Source: Mesorhabditis belari
Lineage: Eukaryota > Nematoda > Chromadorea > Rhabditida > Rhabditidae
Direction of reading: 5' to 3'
DNA: 64,000 nt
NCBI GenBank assembly: GCA_958450365.1
Contig: CAUEEP010000211.1
Coordinates: 868,001-932,000, forward strand
This document shows positions 44,746 to 55,629 of the stretch, in pieces; the stretch's first letter is position 1, and each line of letters starts with the position of its first letter. The translations under genes and the position numbers were made by a program. The notes beneath the pieces were generated by a model. The model had not been told where the DNA came from. It did no database searches and worked only from the letters and a program-made list of their open reading frames with translations.

Positions 44746-45327
44746 AAAAACTCTTTCAACTCTCGACACCCGTTTCTCGCTGACTTTCATCTGAAGTACA
44801 TCTTGATTAGAAAAATCATCAACGATAAAAAAATCACAAGTTTTTACAGAGCTTACATTTTCCGATTCGTCATGAAATCCATGGCATACATCAGGAAAAA
44901 CGAGTCGGTCAAAAGGTCGGAAGGCCGAATAAATAGTTGAATGTTCCCCAAATAAGCCCATTCAGGTAGGTGATGCCAATATTGAGTGCATACGGGAATG
45001 AGCTGATCCTGAAGTTGAAGTTCTTGATTGAAAAAATCATCAACGATAAAAAAAAATCACATGTGGTCTGTGACAGAAGCTTTGGAACGTTTACAGAAAT
45101 CGGAAACTGGCTTTTTTTCACAATAAAAATGATAATGAAACCGATGACTACAACGTTGGGAATCAGCTACCCGATGATTGTCTGTTATCTAGTTCCATGA
45201 AAACCTCGTTCCTTTAAGCCTTTAAAATGGGGTATTAATCGCGTTCGGGTGAACATCAAAGGCATCAAATTTTTTAAGGCAACCACTTGTTTTTATATTT
45301 TAATAATGCTCTTTTTAATAAGATCTA

Positions 45328-45949
45328 TTAGGGTGGTGCAAAAGAAACTGCTGATGGGTATCAGCTCTCATTTATCAGAAACGAGCGATGCTAACGGCAT
45401 TATTTTTTTTATGTTTTGTTCGCATATTTGTTTGCCATTTATTTCGACATTTGGATTTTTTGGTTGTTGTTTATTTTATTTTAAAATGCTTATATTTTTT
45501 ATTTAGATTATGGTCGAGCAAAAGTTTGTGCTACGAGCAGCATTACTGTTTAACTTCAAAATTGGAAAGTCTGCTGCCGAATCGCAATCGTTGTCTCGCA
45601 AGGAACCAAAAGAGAAAAGAGGACCAAATTTGTAGAGAAAAGGAACCAAGTCTGCTGCCGAATCGCATCCTTCTCTCTGTGCTGCTTTTGGAGATGGCAG
45701 TTTGTCTCTCAGGCAGTGTCAGACTTGGTTTCAACGATTCCGAGAGGGAGACGAGACTTTGGAAGATTACGAGCACGGTTCGAGGCCAGAAGTTGTGAAT
45801 GAAGCCAAGCTGAGGGACGCATTCAGGCCGATCCATGCCAATCTGCTCGAGATCTTGCGAAAATATTCCATTGTGATCATGTCACCATCGAACGCCATCT
45901 TTTTTTTGAATTTACCGTCAAATCGGCAGTTTCTTTTGCACCACCCTAA
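45328..45949 (+). mobile_element. internally deleted mariner, N-terminal transposase remnant
   Basis: Terminal inverted repeats TTAGGGTGGTGCAAAAGAAA plus CTGC, flanked by TA. From 45,508 the frame starts MVEQKFVLRAALLFNFKIGK, then a duplicated AAGTCTGCTGCCGAATCGCA block, then LRQCQTWFQRFREGDETLED (about 45,706-45,765), the mariner DNA-binding domain. The catalytic half is deleted. Fragments of related elements are at 14,010 and 59,055. Confidence 0.9.
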
Positions 45950-47325
45950 TATTATCCGATCATAAAATATATTTTATTTTTAGGGTTTCTAAACAAAATG
46001 GAGGCGGAAGATGAGCTAATCGAAAAGCAAGCATTTGTTATTATTGAATTCGTTCATTTGGACAAACTATTACAAATTGTAGATTGTAGAAAGAGATAAG
46101 TATTATACATGTTACAATGCTTTTTGCTGGTGATTTTTGACTTTCAACCAATTAGCTTCAATGTCTCGCTTTGTGGTGGGAAATCAGTTAAAAGTCTTGT
46201 CCGGTTTTTTTTGAAATTTTCTTTATGAGAAATGAGAAATTAGCCGATAAACCTGTGGTTTGCTTGAAATCATAAAGATTAGTCAATCTTTGTGATTGAT
46301 CAATCTTTGTGATTGATCAATCTTTGTGATTGATCAATCTTTATGATTGACTTCATTTAGCTCATTTTTAGACAAATTTGAAGCAATTTTGAAGCAAATC
46401 CAAACGGAAATTCTCGTTTTTCCTTACAATGGACATATAATGAAAACGGCTTCGTGAAATATTATGAAAATTTGTCTATTTTTTTAACTTTTCATTCTCT
46501 ATCTTTTGTCTTTTGACAAAATTGACAAAAATTTTGTCCAAAATAGGTTTTGTTGTGACATTTGTGCATTACAAAACATTTGTGCTCAAATCAGAACTTT
46601 GAGTTTCATCGCTTTTGACTCCTCGACATCAAATCTTTAAAAGAATTAATTAACGCGAGCTTTTCAGAATTTCTTAAAGGGCAATTTGTAAATAAATAAT
46701 AGGACTTTCGGATAAAACAAATCATAGATCGATTGATTTATTATTCATTTCAAAAAGTCACTTTTAAGTAATCGGACAAGACGGACAATCGGACAAGCTC
46801 ATTCCGAAGGCCAGTAAGGACCCAACATTAGCTCTCATCAAAAAATCTTTAATGCATTAATGATGCTGAGAATTAGAGCTTTTGAATGGTATCTAATACA
46901 TGCTACTTTCTGTAGAAAGTTCTTTTGGAAGAGAATAGCTTTCCAATTACAATAATTTTGGACCACGCTGTATAACGAAATCAAAATGCATAGCACAATC
47001 GGCTACAAGTGATCAAACGGGCCTTTGATGGCCTCAAAGTTACAGATTAAAGCATAAGATTTACAAAAAAGCTAACAGTTAACGTTTCCTTTTAACTGTA
47101 TCCATCAACCCATCAGCTAATTGCTCATCCATTACTGTACTAAAATCCAGTTGAGTTCAAAAATCGTTCTTATTCTCTCATGTTCCCCCGATTGTTGTGT
47201 AGAAAATCACCTATTTTCAGTTTCTCTTTTAGTAAAATCGTCGAAGAACGCTTTCCCAAGGGTACAATTTTTTTTCAGTGGTGCTCTCTGTTTTCAAAAA
47301 CTTTGATCTTCAGCTTCATTTCCGA
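45950..47325. other. intergenic, no gene seen
   Basis: A+T-rich. It holds four copies of a 17-base TTTGTGATTGATCAATC unit at 46,283-46,350. The stretch upstream of 47,326 would contain the promoter of the serpentine receptor, but no motif was recognised. Confidence 0.5.
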
Positions 47326-50300
47326 ATGAGTTGGCCAAGTTTCCTTCCGCTTCCAAAACCAGATCCATTAAGGGATACCATCGAAATCATCGTAATGGCC
47401 ACAGTGAGTTATGAATTGGAAAATTAAGTAAGTTTTTGAAGCTGGGACTACTCGGAGTTGGTTTTGGCATCGCTGGAATGGTGGTTGCCAATGGGAATTC
47501 GTATCTGAGAGGTTTGTTTGCAAAATTACAAAGATGAATAACGAGAAAAAGGTGCTAAAGTCAAGTTCAGCCAAAAGTTAAGGTATCGTCAAGCACTACA
47601 TCGTCATTGATTTGCTTAACTTAACCCTGATCAATGTGACTGCTTTGAGTTGGGCGGTTCCAAGTGCGATTTGGTAGAGGATTTTCGGCGGTTTTCAATA
47701 ATCTCTAGAGTTAATCTCTAGGAACATAAACGAATCGATCCCTTTCCTCAACAATCTCTTCTCCAATCTCGTCTTCACGGCCGTGATTTTCGGGTACAAC
47801 TCGAAGGTTGGGATCTGTTGAGGGTACAGTGCAATCTCGTTAACAGACGTTAACAGACGTCAACAAACGTTAACAGACGTTAACAGACGTTAACAGACGT
47901 TAACAGACGTTAACAGACGTTAACAGACGTTAACAGACGTTGACAGACGTTAACAGACGTTAACAGACTAAATGATATCAAATGTCGAATGTCTGCGCGT
48001 CTAATGATACCAAAATCAACTCGAAATGTAATAAGTCATGAGGCAAAAGGTTAAATCCCGCCCGTAATGGACGGGCTATAGCTTTTAGCCCATAGCTTTG
48101 CGTAGATACCGGGGATGGGACAAATGCTACCTTTTTTTTGCGCACCTGGACATTTGCGCACAAATGCGAGCTTTTTTGCTGGAAAAGGCCTTAGGGAAAG
48201 TCGTAGAGCTTCAAAAACGTAGAAGGGAATCGTAGAAGGGAAATAGGAGGCAATCGTATGCGTAGATTCAGAATTTTGACAAATCAGACCTCGCTGACAC
48301 GTCAAATTTGGGCTAAAAGGCAAAAACTACGCAACTTAACGCTTTTCCGCAGTTCTTGCCTTTTAGCCCAAATTTGACGTGTCAGCGAGGTCTGATTTGT
48401 CGAAATTCGGAATCTACGCATACGATTCCCTTCTATGAAAACGTTTTTGAAGCTCTACGACTTTTCCTAAGGCCTTTTCCAGCAAAAAAAAGGTGCGCAA
48501 ATGTCCAGGTGCGCAAAAAAAAGGTCGCACTTGTCCCCGACCCCTTGATAAAAAAAATTGAAATCCCTTGCTCACAACGAGTTAATTTAAATTTTAGTCT
48601 TGATAATATACCACCCCAAGCCTTTTTTTCAGAATCCTTCAAGGTTTTATTATTGAGATTTCACTGTAGTTTATCAACGGTTTAATGTTAAAGAGCTTGA
48701 AAACGTCTCTATCTACTACACAGTGATTTTAAGCTTTAAATAACTAAAGCGGTGCTTAAGTTCTAATTTTATATACAAAAGTACGCACAAATACCGTTTA
48801 CCGTAAATACTGTAATAGTACCCCACCTCCCTCGTACAGTCGCGTAGTCGCAAAAGTTTTTAGTATTTCATTTTTTTCAAAGCGCCCGTACTTTCAAAAA
48901 ATGCGTCTTTGGTATCAAAAAATAGCTGAAATTGAGGGCTATTTTTTGATACCTAAGCGCGCATTGTAGCATAAACGAGTGTCGAGAAAAACGCGTTCAA
49001 AGCTAGACTACGCATCACACCACGCCGTCATTATGGGGGTGCACATCCGCGCGAAATAAGGCAAAAAATCGTTTTCTATAGGATTTTTACGTTTGAATAG
49101 CCGATTGACGCAGAAAAATGTGCTGAATACGAAAATAAAAGAATTTTTGAAATCCCTTCGACAGATTTTTTAAAAATAGAGTTTTAATGATTTTACTGTG
49201 TTAAATTTCAGCCTGATTTTATTGTCGAAGCAAAAATTTTGGAAACAAAAGCCTAAAACGAAAATGTAAACCGCAAGTTTTATTCTACGGGCTTTTCTCT
49301 ATCTTTTGATACCAAAAGCATGAAAATTGATCAACCCTATAAAAAGTTATAACCTTTTGAAAATAAAAATGTGGTTCCTGGCTTATTTTATTATCAGACC
49401 TGGGGCATTTTAATTAATCTTGTTTTCAATGCTGTTGTTTCAATAAACTTTAAAATGTTATTTCAAAACGTTTAACATATACCGTTGCAAACTGTGCGCT
49501 CATTCCTTTCTTGGATTAATTCATGTCGGGGCCTGAAAAATTCAAAAGCAAAGCATCTGTTCATAAAAAAACAACTTTACTAAAATCCGTAGACATCGAC
49601 GCTTCATCTTGAAAAGAAGAAAAATAGCGAAAGGGGTTTGATTGTAGCAAAAAAAGTTTAATTTTGCTCTTTTTCTCTTTCGGGTTCCGGTAGTCTATCC
49701 GTACCATAACCCAGGAATCACATTTTTATTTTCAAAAGGTTATAACTTTTTATAGGGTTGATCAATTTTCATGCTTTTGGTATCAAAAGATAGAGAAAAG
49801 CCCGTAGAATAAAACTTGCGGTTTATATTTTCGTTTTAGGCTTTTGTTTCCAAAATTTTTGCTCCGACAATAAAATCAGGCTGAAATTTAACACAGTAAA
49901 ATCATTAAAACTCGATTTTTAAAAAATCTGTCGAAGGGATTTCAAAAATTCTTTTATTTTCGTATTCAGCACATTTTTCTGCGTCAATCCGCTATTCAAA
50001 CGTAAAAATCCTATAGAAAACACATTTTCGCGCGGATGTGGGGTGGGGTACTATTACAGTATTTACGGTAGGTAAATCATTCACTTTAAAAGCCACAAAT
50101 CTCTAATCATTTCTAGATTTTGCCCTGTTGCAAAATGATAAGACCTCCAAGTTTCTTTTTCATTTTCTACCTGTAATAACCATTTCTTTTGCGTGTTCTA
50201 TTTCTTTTTTAATTTAATTTTTATTTTTTAGGAAGATGGGCGTGGAAAATCGCTTTCACAGATCGAACAGATGAAAATTGAAAATTGCGATTTTGAGAGG

Positions 50301-53300
50301 AAGAAAATTGTCGAATCGGAAGATCGCAAAGAAAATGAAGAGCTCGCGACAACTTGGTATTGTCGCAAATTTCTTGAGAGATCCTTTCAATTATGGCAAG
50401 AAGAAGTCTCCGGGACGTCATCGAAAGCGGTCCGCACTGAACGGCATATTGGACGTCTATTGTCGAATTCGGTGATGTCGCTACAGGACGTCAAGGCACA
50501 AGTTGGAGCTCCTGTCCACAAAAACACTCTTTCTCGAGCCATCAAGTATTATATCCGTTACATCAAAAGAGCAATCATGAAGAAAGCACCAAAACTGAAG
50601 CCGGCACACAGGATGTCTTGGGCTCGGGATCACATCACCATGAATTTCTGGCTTTCTGGTCGTACAATCTTTAGCATCAACTTATCCAGACGCTCTCCGC
50701 GAATGCCTGCGATTTCGTGGCTACATAGCAAACATTGAAAATGAATAGAAATGAATAGAAAATGAATAGCTCGCACCAAGTTGTCTCAAATTTCTTGAGA
50801 GATCCTTTCAATTATGGCAAGAAAAAGTCTCTGGGACATCATCGAAAGCTCACGGTCCGCGCTGAACGGCATATGGGACATCTGTTGTCGAATTCGGTGA
50901 TGTCGCTACAGGACGTCAAGGTAAAAATTGGAGCTCCCGTCCACAAAAGCACTCTTTCTCGAGCCATCAAGTGTACCTCAAAAGAAATCAAGCCTTACAT
51001 CAAAAGAGCAGTCATGAAGAAAGCCGCTGCACAGAGAAAAAAGGACGTCTTCGGCTCGGAATCACCATTGGATTGGAGAAAAGTAAACTTCTTGCCTTGA
51101 GTTGTTGACTAATTTTTTTCTTTGTAGGTCATCTTCAGCGATGAGGAAAAATTTAATTTTGATGGCCCAGACAGCAACAACAGCCAACAGCTTGTTGCCA
51201 GACAGCAACAAGTACTATTGGCACGATTTGAGAAAGGATCCAATTCTTTTTAAACGTCGAAACTTCGGAAGAGGTACACTGAAGGTATGGGGCTCTTTCA
51301 ATGTGGATGACGTTCTTGATTTAGAATTTGTGACTTGTCGCATGAACTCGAACGATTACCAGGACAGTAGTCGACATTTTATCGAGTTTACCAAATTTTG
51401 AAGCGGTGGATGAACTGCTTCCTTTCCTAGCACAAACCCGAGGAAAAAAAACTACATTTTTCAACAGAATAAAGCTTCGATTCATACTACCAGCCAATCC
51501 ACTAAAGCTTTTCTGGAACGTCACAACATCAATTTTCTCGAATGGCCCGCATGCTCGCCGGACTTAAACCCAATAGAAAACTTGTGGGACATCCTTGTGA
51601 GGAATATTTATGCTAATGGGATGACTTAGGACACGATTTCGCAACTCAAAAAAGCCATTTTGCAAGCTCAATTCCACCACTCACGCTTCAAAATTTGGTA
51701 AACTCGATAAAATGTCGACTACTGTCCTGGTAATCGTTCGAGTTCATGCGATAAGTCACAAATTCTAAATCAAGAATTTCATCCACATTGAAGGAGCCCC
51801 ATACCTTCAGTGTTCCTCTTCCGAAGTTTCGACGTTCAAAAAGAATTGGATCCTTTCTCAAATCGTGCCAATAGTATTTGTTGCTGTCTGGACCATTAAA
51901 ATTAAATTAAATGATTGAATTAATGAATTTATTGATTATTAATCAATTTTACGCTCTTGTTTTTTTGTTTGTTTCAAGTTTATTTTAGGATTGATTGTTA
52001 TTTTTCTATGCGGATGCGGATTCTATGATTGTTATTTTTCTATTTTGCAACAGGTGTTAAATAAAGAAATCGCTATAATCTTGTTGTAATTTATTTGGTT
52101 TTCTTTATTTCTAAGATTTATGAGCCATTTAGCGTTGTTGCTTCATAGCCAAAAAATGTAAAATTTAGGAGTAGTCCTATCATTTTGCAATGCACTCTAT
52201 TTAAAAGAGCAGTCCGTCCGTCTGTCTGTACGCAACTTTCATCTCAAGAAGCTAAGCCTAAACAAGAAGAGAGAAGCTAAACCTTGTAGATTTTGTAGAT
52301 CAAAAACAACACCCTTGTAGATTTTCGGATCGGAAGTTCCATTTTCATTGAGGTAAAAAAATTGAGTCAAAACACTGAGTCAAAATTGAGTCAAAACACT
52401 ATTGGGGTCGAGCCCGGGTCGTGTGGGCCGTAGACAAGCGTGTTCCCGACTGCGCCAATTGAATTCCAATTCAACAATTGAAGTTTAAACTCTAGCCCAA
52501 ACCTCAAACGACAAAATGAAAATAAAACGTTTCCAGTTCTTCCTCGGGCTCAACCGATTATTTGCCGTGATCTTCAACGGTCGTTTCTATGCGGCTCTCG
52601 ATCGGTGGAAACTCTTTCAATACATAATTCTAAACCTCTATCCGCTGGCTATTCTCGTGATATCCTTCACACGTAAGGGCTTTAGATGTACTTGCCAAAA
52701 ATTCCTTCAGCAGGCTGCAATGGTATCTACTTGGCCCATGGGGTGAATTTGTTTTTTACCGAGGGAGCGTGCGGGACAAGGATGATTTATCTTACTGTGG
52801 TTGGTTTTTTAAAAATCAGCTTTAATTTTTATGATCTCAGGTAGTGGGCGGCTGGTTTTATCTCGTTTCCACAACACTTCTCGATTTTTCCGTTATCTTT
52901 CTCATCCATCGACGCTTTCGTGCATTCCATCGAGAACACGGGAAATGCGCGAGTGGCGAAAAAGTCAAGGAGTTGAGAAGGGAATATAAATTGGCCATAA
53001 CGGTGTGTTTAAAAAAACGCAGCGGAAAAACTACGAGCTAGTTTGTAGCCTTAAAAATGTGAACTGACTCCCAAAAGCTACAGCTAAAGCTAGAGCTCAA
53101 AAATGCAAGCAGCAGAGCATACGGTGTGAAGATTTACAGTTAAGAGACAGCGAAACTCAAACTCCTTTTGAGTGGTGTCTTTGAGTGGTGTTCACCACTC
53201 AAAAGGAGTTTGAGTTTCGCTGTCTCTTATTCACTAAGTTTTGTAAAAGTGACACTTGACCTAACCAGGCGTGCTCAAGTGTTTGGTCAAGTGTTCTTGC

Positions 53301-53632
53301 AAGATCAATTTTAAAGTTGATATGTTTATGATCTTATAAACGGTCAAACGATCGAAAACTGAGGGTACAACAAGCTCTTTCAGATGGGCGCCAATGTGGT
53401 CAGTATTTTCGCGGTGAGCATAGCCTCTGGCTTTAAACAGTCGCTCTACCAATCGAGTTTTTGGCACTTCTTTGTCAGTACGGGTCTCTGGCAGCTGATG
53501 TGTGCATATTCATGGTAAGAAAGTCTACAAAATTTACAAAAATACGTGCCAAATTTCAGTATTTCTTATACTTTCCTGCTTCGAGAAGGCAAAAGAGAGC
53601 GGTTGTTAAAGGTTTCAACGCTCACAAAGTGA
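47326..53632 (+). CDS. seven-helix serpentine chemoreceptor, nematode-type (srx-like?)
   Basis: Exons join in frame from ATG 47,326: 47,326-47,403; 47,442-47,511 (LGLLGVGFGIAGMVVANGN, helix 1); 47,583-47,673 (VIDLLNLTLINVTALSWAV, helix 2); about 47,721-47,804 (FSNLVFTAVIFGY, helix 3); 52,537-52,672 (FFLGLNRLFAVIFNGRFYAA, with the LNR motif after helix 3, then helix 4); 52,713-52,801 (CNGIYLAHGVNLFFTEGACG); 52,844-53,001 (WFYLVSTTLLDFSVIFLIHR, helix 5); 53,383-53,517 (VVSIFAVSIASGF, helix 6, and LWQLMCAYS, helix 7); 53,560-53,632, ending KVSTLTK and stop. About 265-270 residues, near the normal size for these receptors. It would act at sensory cilia through G proteins. The LNR motif suits the srx group, but subfamily assignment is tentative. 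Intron 4 is 4.7 kb and full of mobile DNA, yet the coding exons show no break. Confidence 0.75.
47845..47970. repeat. GTTAACAGAC decamer repeat
   Basis: Thirteen copies of a 10-base unit containing the palindrome GTTAAC, in intron 4 of the serpentine receptor. Confidence 0.95.
48108..48541. mobile_element. long palindromic foldback, family 2 relative
   Basis: Arms of about 200 bases pair across a short centre near 48,335; inner arm pieces include TTTTAGCCCAAATTTGACGT, GTCAGCGAGGTCTGATTTGT and AAGGCCTTTTCCAGCAAAA. The outer ends GGGACAAATGC and GCACTTGTCCC, with GTGCGCAAATGTCC blocks, relate it to the element at 7,938. Noncoding. Confidence 0.85.
48799..50070. mobile_element. family 1 foldback MITE interrupted by a second element
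   Basis: Starts TACCGTAAATACTGTAATAG and ends with the complement; 48,799-49,041 and 50,046-50,070 together correspond to the element at 302-728. The interruption is the element at 49,042-50,040. Confidence 0.85.
49042..50040. mobile_element. 999-bp palindromic element nested in the family 1 MITE
   Basis: Ends CACATCCGCGCG and CGCGCGGATGTG, flanked by a 5-base duplication GGGTG (49,037-49,041 and 50,041-50,045). Arms of about 330 bases are nearly perfect inverted copies around a 340-base unpaired centre containing TTGATTGTAGC and TCTTTTTCTCTTTCGGG. No transposase frame. A solo, diverged arm lies at 12,880-13,195. Confidence 0.9.
50260..51900 (+). pseudogene. Tc3-like transposase, rearranged relic
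   Basis: Pieces match the Tc3 plan: an N-terminal DNA-binding part with NFLRDPFNYGKKKSPG (50,380), SLQDVKAQVGAPVHKNTLSR (50,480) and KLKPAHRMSWARDH (50,595). The same N-terminal part repeats at 50,765-51,050. A catalytic part follows: VIFSDEEKFNFDGPDS (51,130, first Asp), KYYWHDLRKDPILFKRRNFG (51,212), EWPACSPDLNPIENLWDILV (51,540, Glu). Finally an inverted copy of the 51,175-51,410 part lies at 51,680-51,895. Frames change several times and the order cannot encode one protein. No inverted terminal repeats were identified. It lies in intron 4 of the serpentine receptor. Confidence 0.8.
52383..52462 (-). pseudogene. tRNA-like sequence
   Basis: Read on the - strand: TTGGCGCAGTCGGGAACACG (A-box/D-arm-like), CTTGTCTACGGCC, then GACCCGGGCTCGACCCCAAT (B-box-like). 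The two promoter boxes are well spaced, but the acceptor strands do not pair and the T-stem breaks after two pairs. Likely a tRNA-derived relic in intron 4, close to the next exon. Confidence 0.5.
53142..53230. repeat. perfect hairpin in GPCR intron
   Basis: GAGACAGCGAAACTCAAACT continuing into CCTTTTGAGTGGTG pairs with its exact complement 20 bases further on, giving about 34-bp arms. This is a small foldback element or snap-back duplication. Confidence 0.85.
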
Positions 53633-53941
53633 TTTGTTAAAAAATGAGTGACATTAATGAATGACATCAATGAATGACATCATTTTTAGAATTGATTAAA
53701 GATCTAAGATCTATTTAAAACTTTTCTTTATTTAAAAACTTTATTTAAAACGATAAATTGAGGAATTGGTCGGAAAGTTTTTGGATTTTATCATGTCGCA
53801 AAGAGACAAGCAAAGAGACAAGCAAAGAGACAAGACAAGACAAGACAAGATACGTTGAAGACGCTTAAAAGCAAAATTAGAAACCAAAAAACAACGTTTA
53901 CCGAACCGGAGCTTTCAAAAAAACACATGGACACAGGCTTT

Positions 53942-54384
53942 TATGGACTTAGAAGTTCATAAAGTTACTTTGATGGACTTAGAAGTTCATAAAGTTACTT
54001 TGATGGAGTTAGAAGTTCATAAAGTTACTTTGATGGACTTAGAAGTTCATAAAGTTACTTTGATGGAGTTAGAAGTTCATAAAGTTACTTTGATGGACTT
54101 AGAAGTTCATAAAGTTACTTTGATGGAGTTAGAAGTTCATAAAGTTACTTTGATGGACTTAGAAGTTCATAAAGTTACTTTGATGGAGTTAGAAGTTCAT
54201 AAAGTTACTTTGATGGACTTAGAAGTTCATAAAGTTACTTTGATGGAGTTAGAAGTTCATAAAGTTACTTTGATGGACTTAGAAGTTCATAAAGTTACTT
54301 TGATGGAGTTAGAAGTTCATAAAGTTACTTTCATGGAGTTAGAAGTCCATAAAAGTAACTTTATGAACTTCTAAGTCCATAAAA
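53942..54384. repeat. 30-bp satellite with a 60-bp higher-order period
   Basis: About fourteen units of ATGGACTTAGAAGTTCATAA plus AGTTACTTTG. GACTT and GAGTT variants alternate strictly over most of the array, so the true period is two units. The last unit is followed by an inverted copy (AGTAACTTTATGAACTTCTA). Units are in frame as MDLEVHKVTL/MELEVHKVTL, but this is a by-product of a length divisible by 3. It follows the GPCR stop by about 300 bases. Confidence 0.9.
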
Positions 54385-54700
54385 GTTGCAAATAAATCAA
54401 ACGGACCCTTGCTGCCGGCACAAATGTACCAAATGAGCTGATATTTTGCCAGGTCAAACGGATTGAAAGTGATCATTATATCGGGAACCACGACGAGCAC
54501 CAGCTCGGCGGCTACAGTAAGACCTAGAAAGCGATACTTGTTTGGTGTACCCGGTCACCGGCCTATTGTCCTTGTCGTTCGAATGAGCTTCTTCGTTTAG
54601 TTTGCCTTGTTGACATTGGAAATGACACTCTTTAGCCGTTGCGAGACCTGAAGAGTAGGGTCTGTGCTTCGAATTGGTTCGTTGCAATGCGAAGTACCAA
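54385..54700 (-). pseudogene. second serpentine receptor relic (loop 3 to helix 7)
   Basis: On the - strand one frame reads QRLKSVISNVNKAN, stop, TKKLIRTTRTIGR, stop, then KYRFLGLTVAAELVLVVVPD, IMITFNPFDLAKYQLIWYIC and AGSKGPFDLFATFM. This fits a basic third intracellular loop followed by helices 6 and 7 of a G-protein-coupled receptor, with two in-frame stops (about 54,591 and 54,555) unless a splice removes them. It is unlike helices 6-7 of the neighbouring intact receptor, so it comes from another subfamily. It runs straight into the 30-bp satellite. Confidence 0.5.
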
Positions 54701-54799
54701 AAATTTTGTTCGGAAGTTCGTAGGAAAAGTTTGCACAATGATTTCCCAAAAAGCATGAATTCTTTCAAGATTTTTTGAGAAACTTGACTATAATTCAAA

Positions 54800-55625
54800 G
54801 AGTTTTTGACAAAAGAAACCAGAGTTGGCTTCAGGTAAAAAAAAAATAAGAGATTTCTTCAGCTAAAGTGACTTGATCACTTTTTGAGTGAGCAGCTTTT
54901 AGACAAGTTTTTAATGGGTTAATGGATAGGTAATGGATCGCATTGAAAACCTAAAATCAAGTACTTGAAACAGGGAAAATTCGCGATTAAGGCAAATTTT
55001 ATCGAATGTTTTTTAACTTTTCAGAATCACCTATTTTAGCAAACTCTCAGTACCAAGAAGATGAAAGCAATTTTAAAAAAAATAAAGATTATAGAGCGTA
55101 TTGCTCATTTATATTCGATTTACCTGAGAAGGAATCGTTTTTGTGCGTTTTGTGGTGCAAAAAGTGAGCTGAATTTAAGCTGGAAAGCTGGAAAGCTCTA
55201 AAATCTCTAAAATCTAGAAATTTGAACCCAAAGTACATAAAAATCGTTTAGTTAATGCTGTAATAAGATTGTTAAAACTGTAATAAGATTCTGTGAAAAA
55301 TTGGCTATTTTTTGGTTATAAAAATGTATGAAATAATATCAACAAGGAAGATTTTAGAGTTCGAAAAAGGATAGAACTGTATTTGAAAATAGTGAAGCCA
55401 CCCATTTTCGAAATAGGTCAACTTCCTTTAGATAGGTTCACGTTCTTTAGATAGATTCTCGAACTCGTTCTTTAGATCTTCAGAACTCATTGCCTACCCC
55501 TCATTTATAGCTCATTGGCTCGTTGTTTACATCAGCAACCTGTCTTTGACTTTAGCAACTAATGCGTCTAATAGGCAATTGTCTTGTTTGATTGCAACTT
55601 TTATTCACTGAATTAACTGAAGTTT
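54800..55625. other. intergenic, no gene seen
   Basis: A+T-rich with a few direct duplications (CTGTAATAAGATT twice near 55,258; TTCTTTAGATAG-type repeats near 55,430-55,470). No coding signal was recognised. Confidence 0.5.
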
Positions 55626-55629
55626 CTTG

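Larger units (their letters stand above)
38350..44815. repeat. right arm of large inverted duplication
   Basis: Reverse-orientation counterpart of 16,437-24,590; see the left arm. The inner boundary falls in a block (AATATTAGAAATCCCACCAA, CTGCAGCTAT) of which a third copy lies at about 33,375, a candidate recombination sequence. The outer boundary is near 44,815. Confidence 0.85.

Noticed and set aside
47850..47970. CRISPR-like array from regular short repeats
   Set aside because: Units are contiguous decamers without spacers in a eukaryotic intron.
53943..54374. 143-codon frame of MDLEVHKVTL repeats
   Set aside because: A satellite by-product, with near-identical DNA including third codon positions, ending in an inverted unit.
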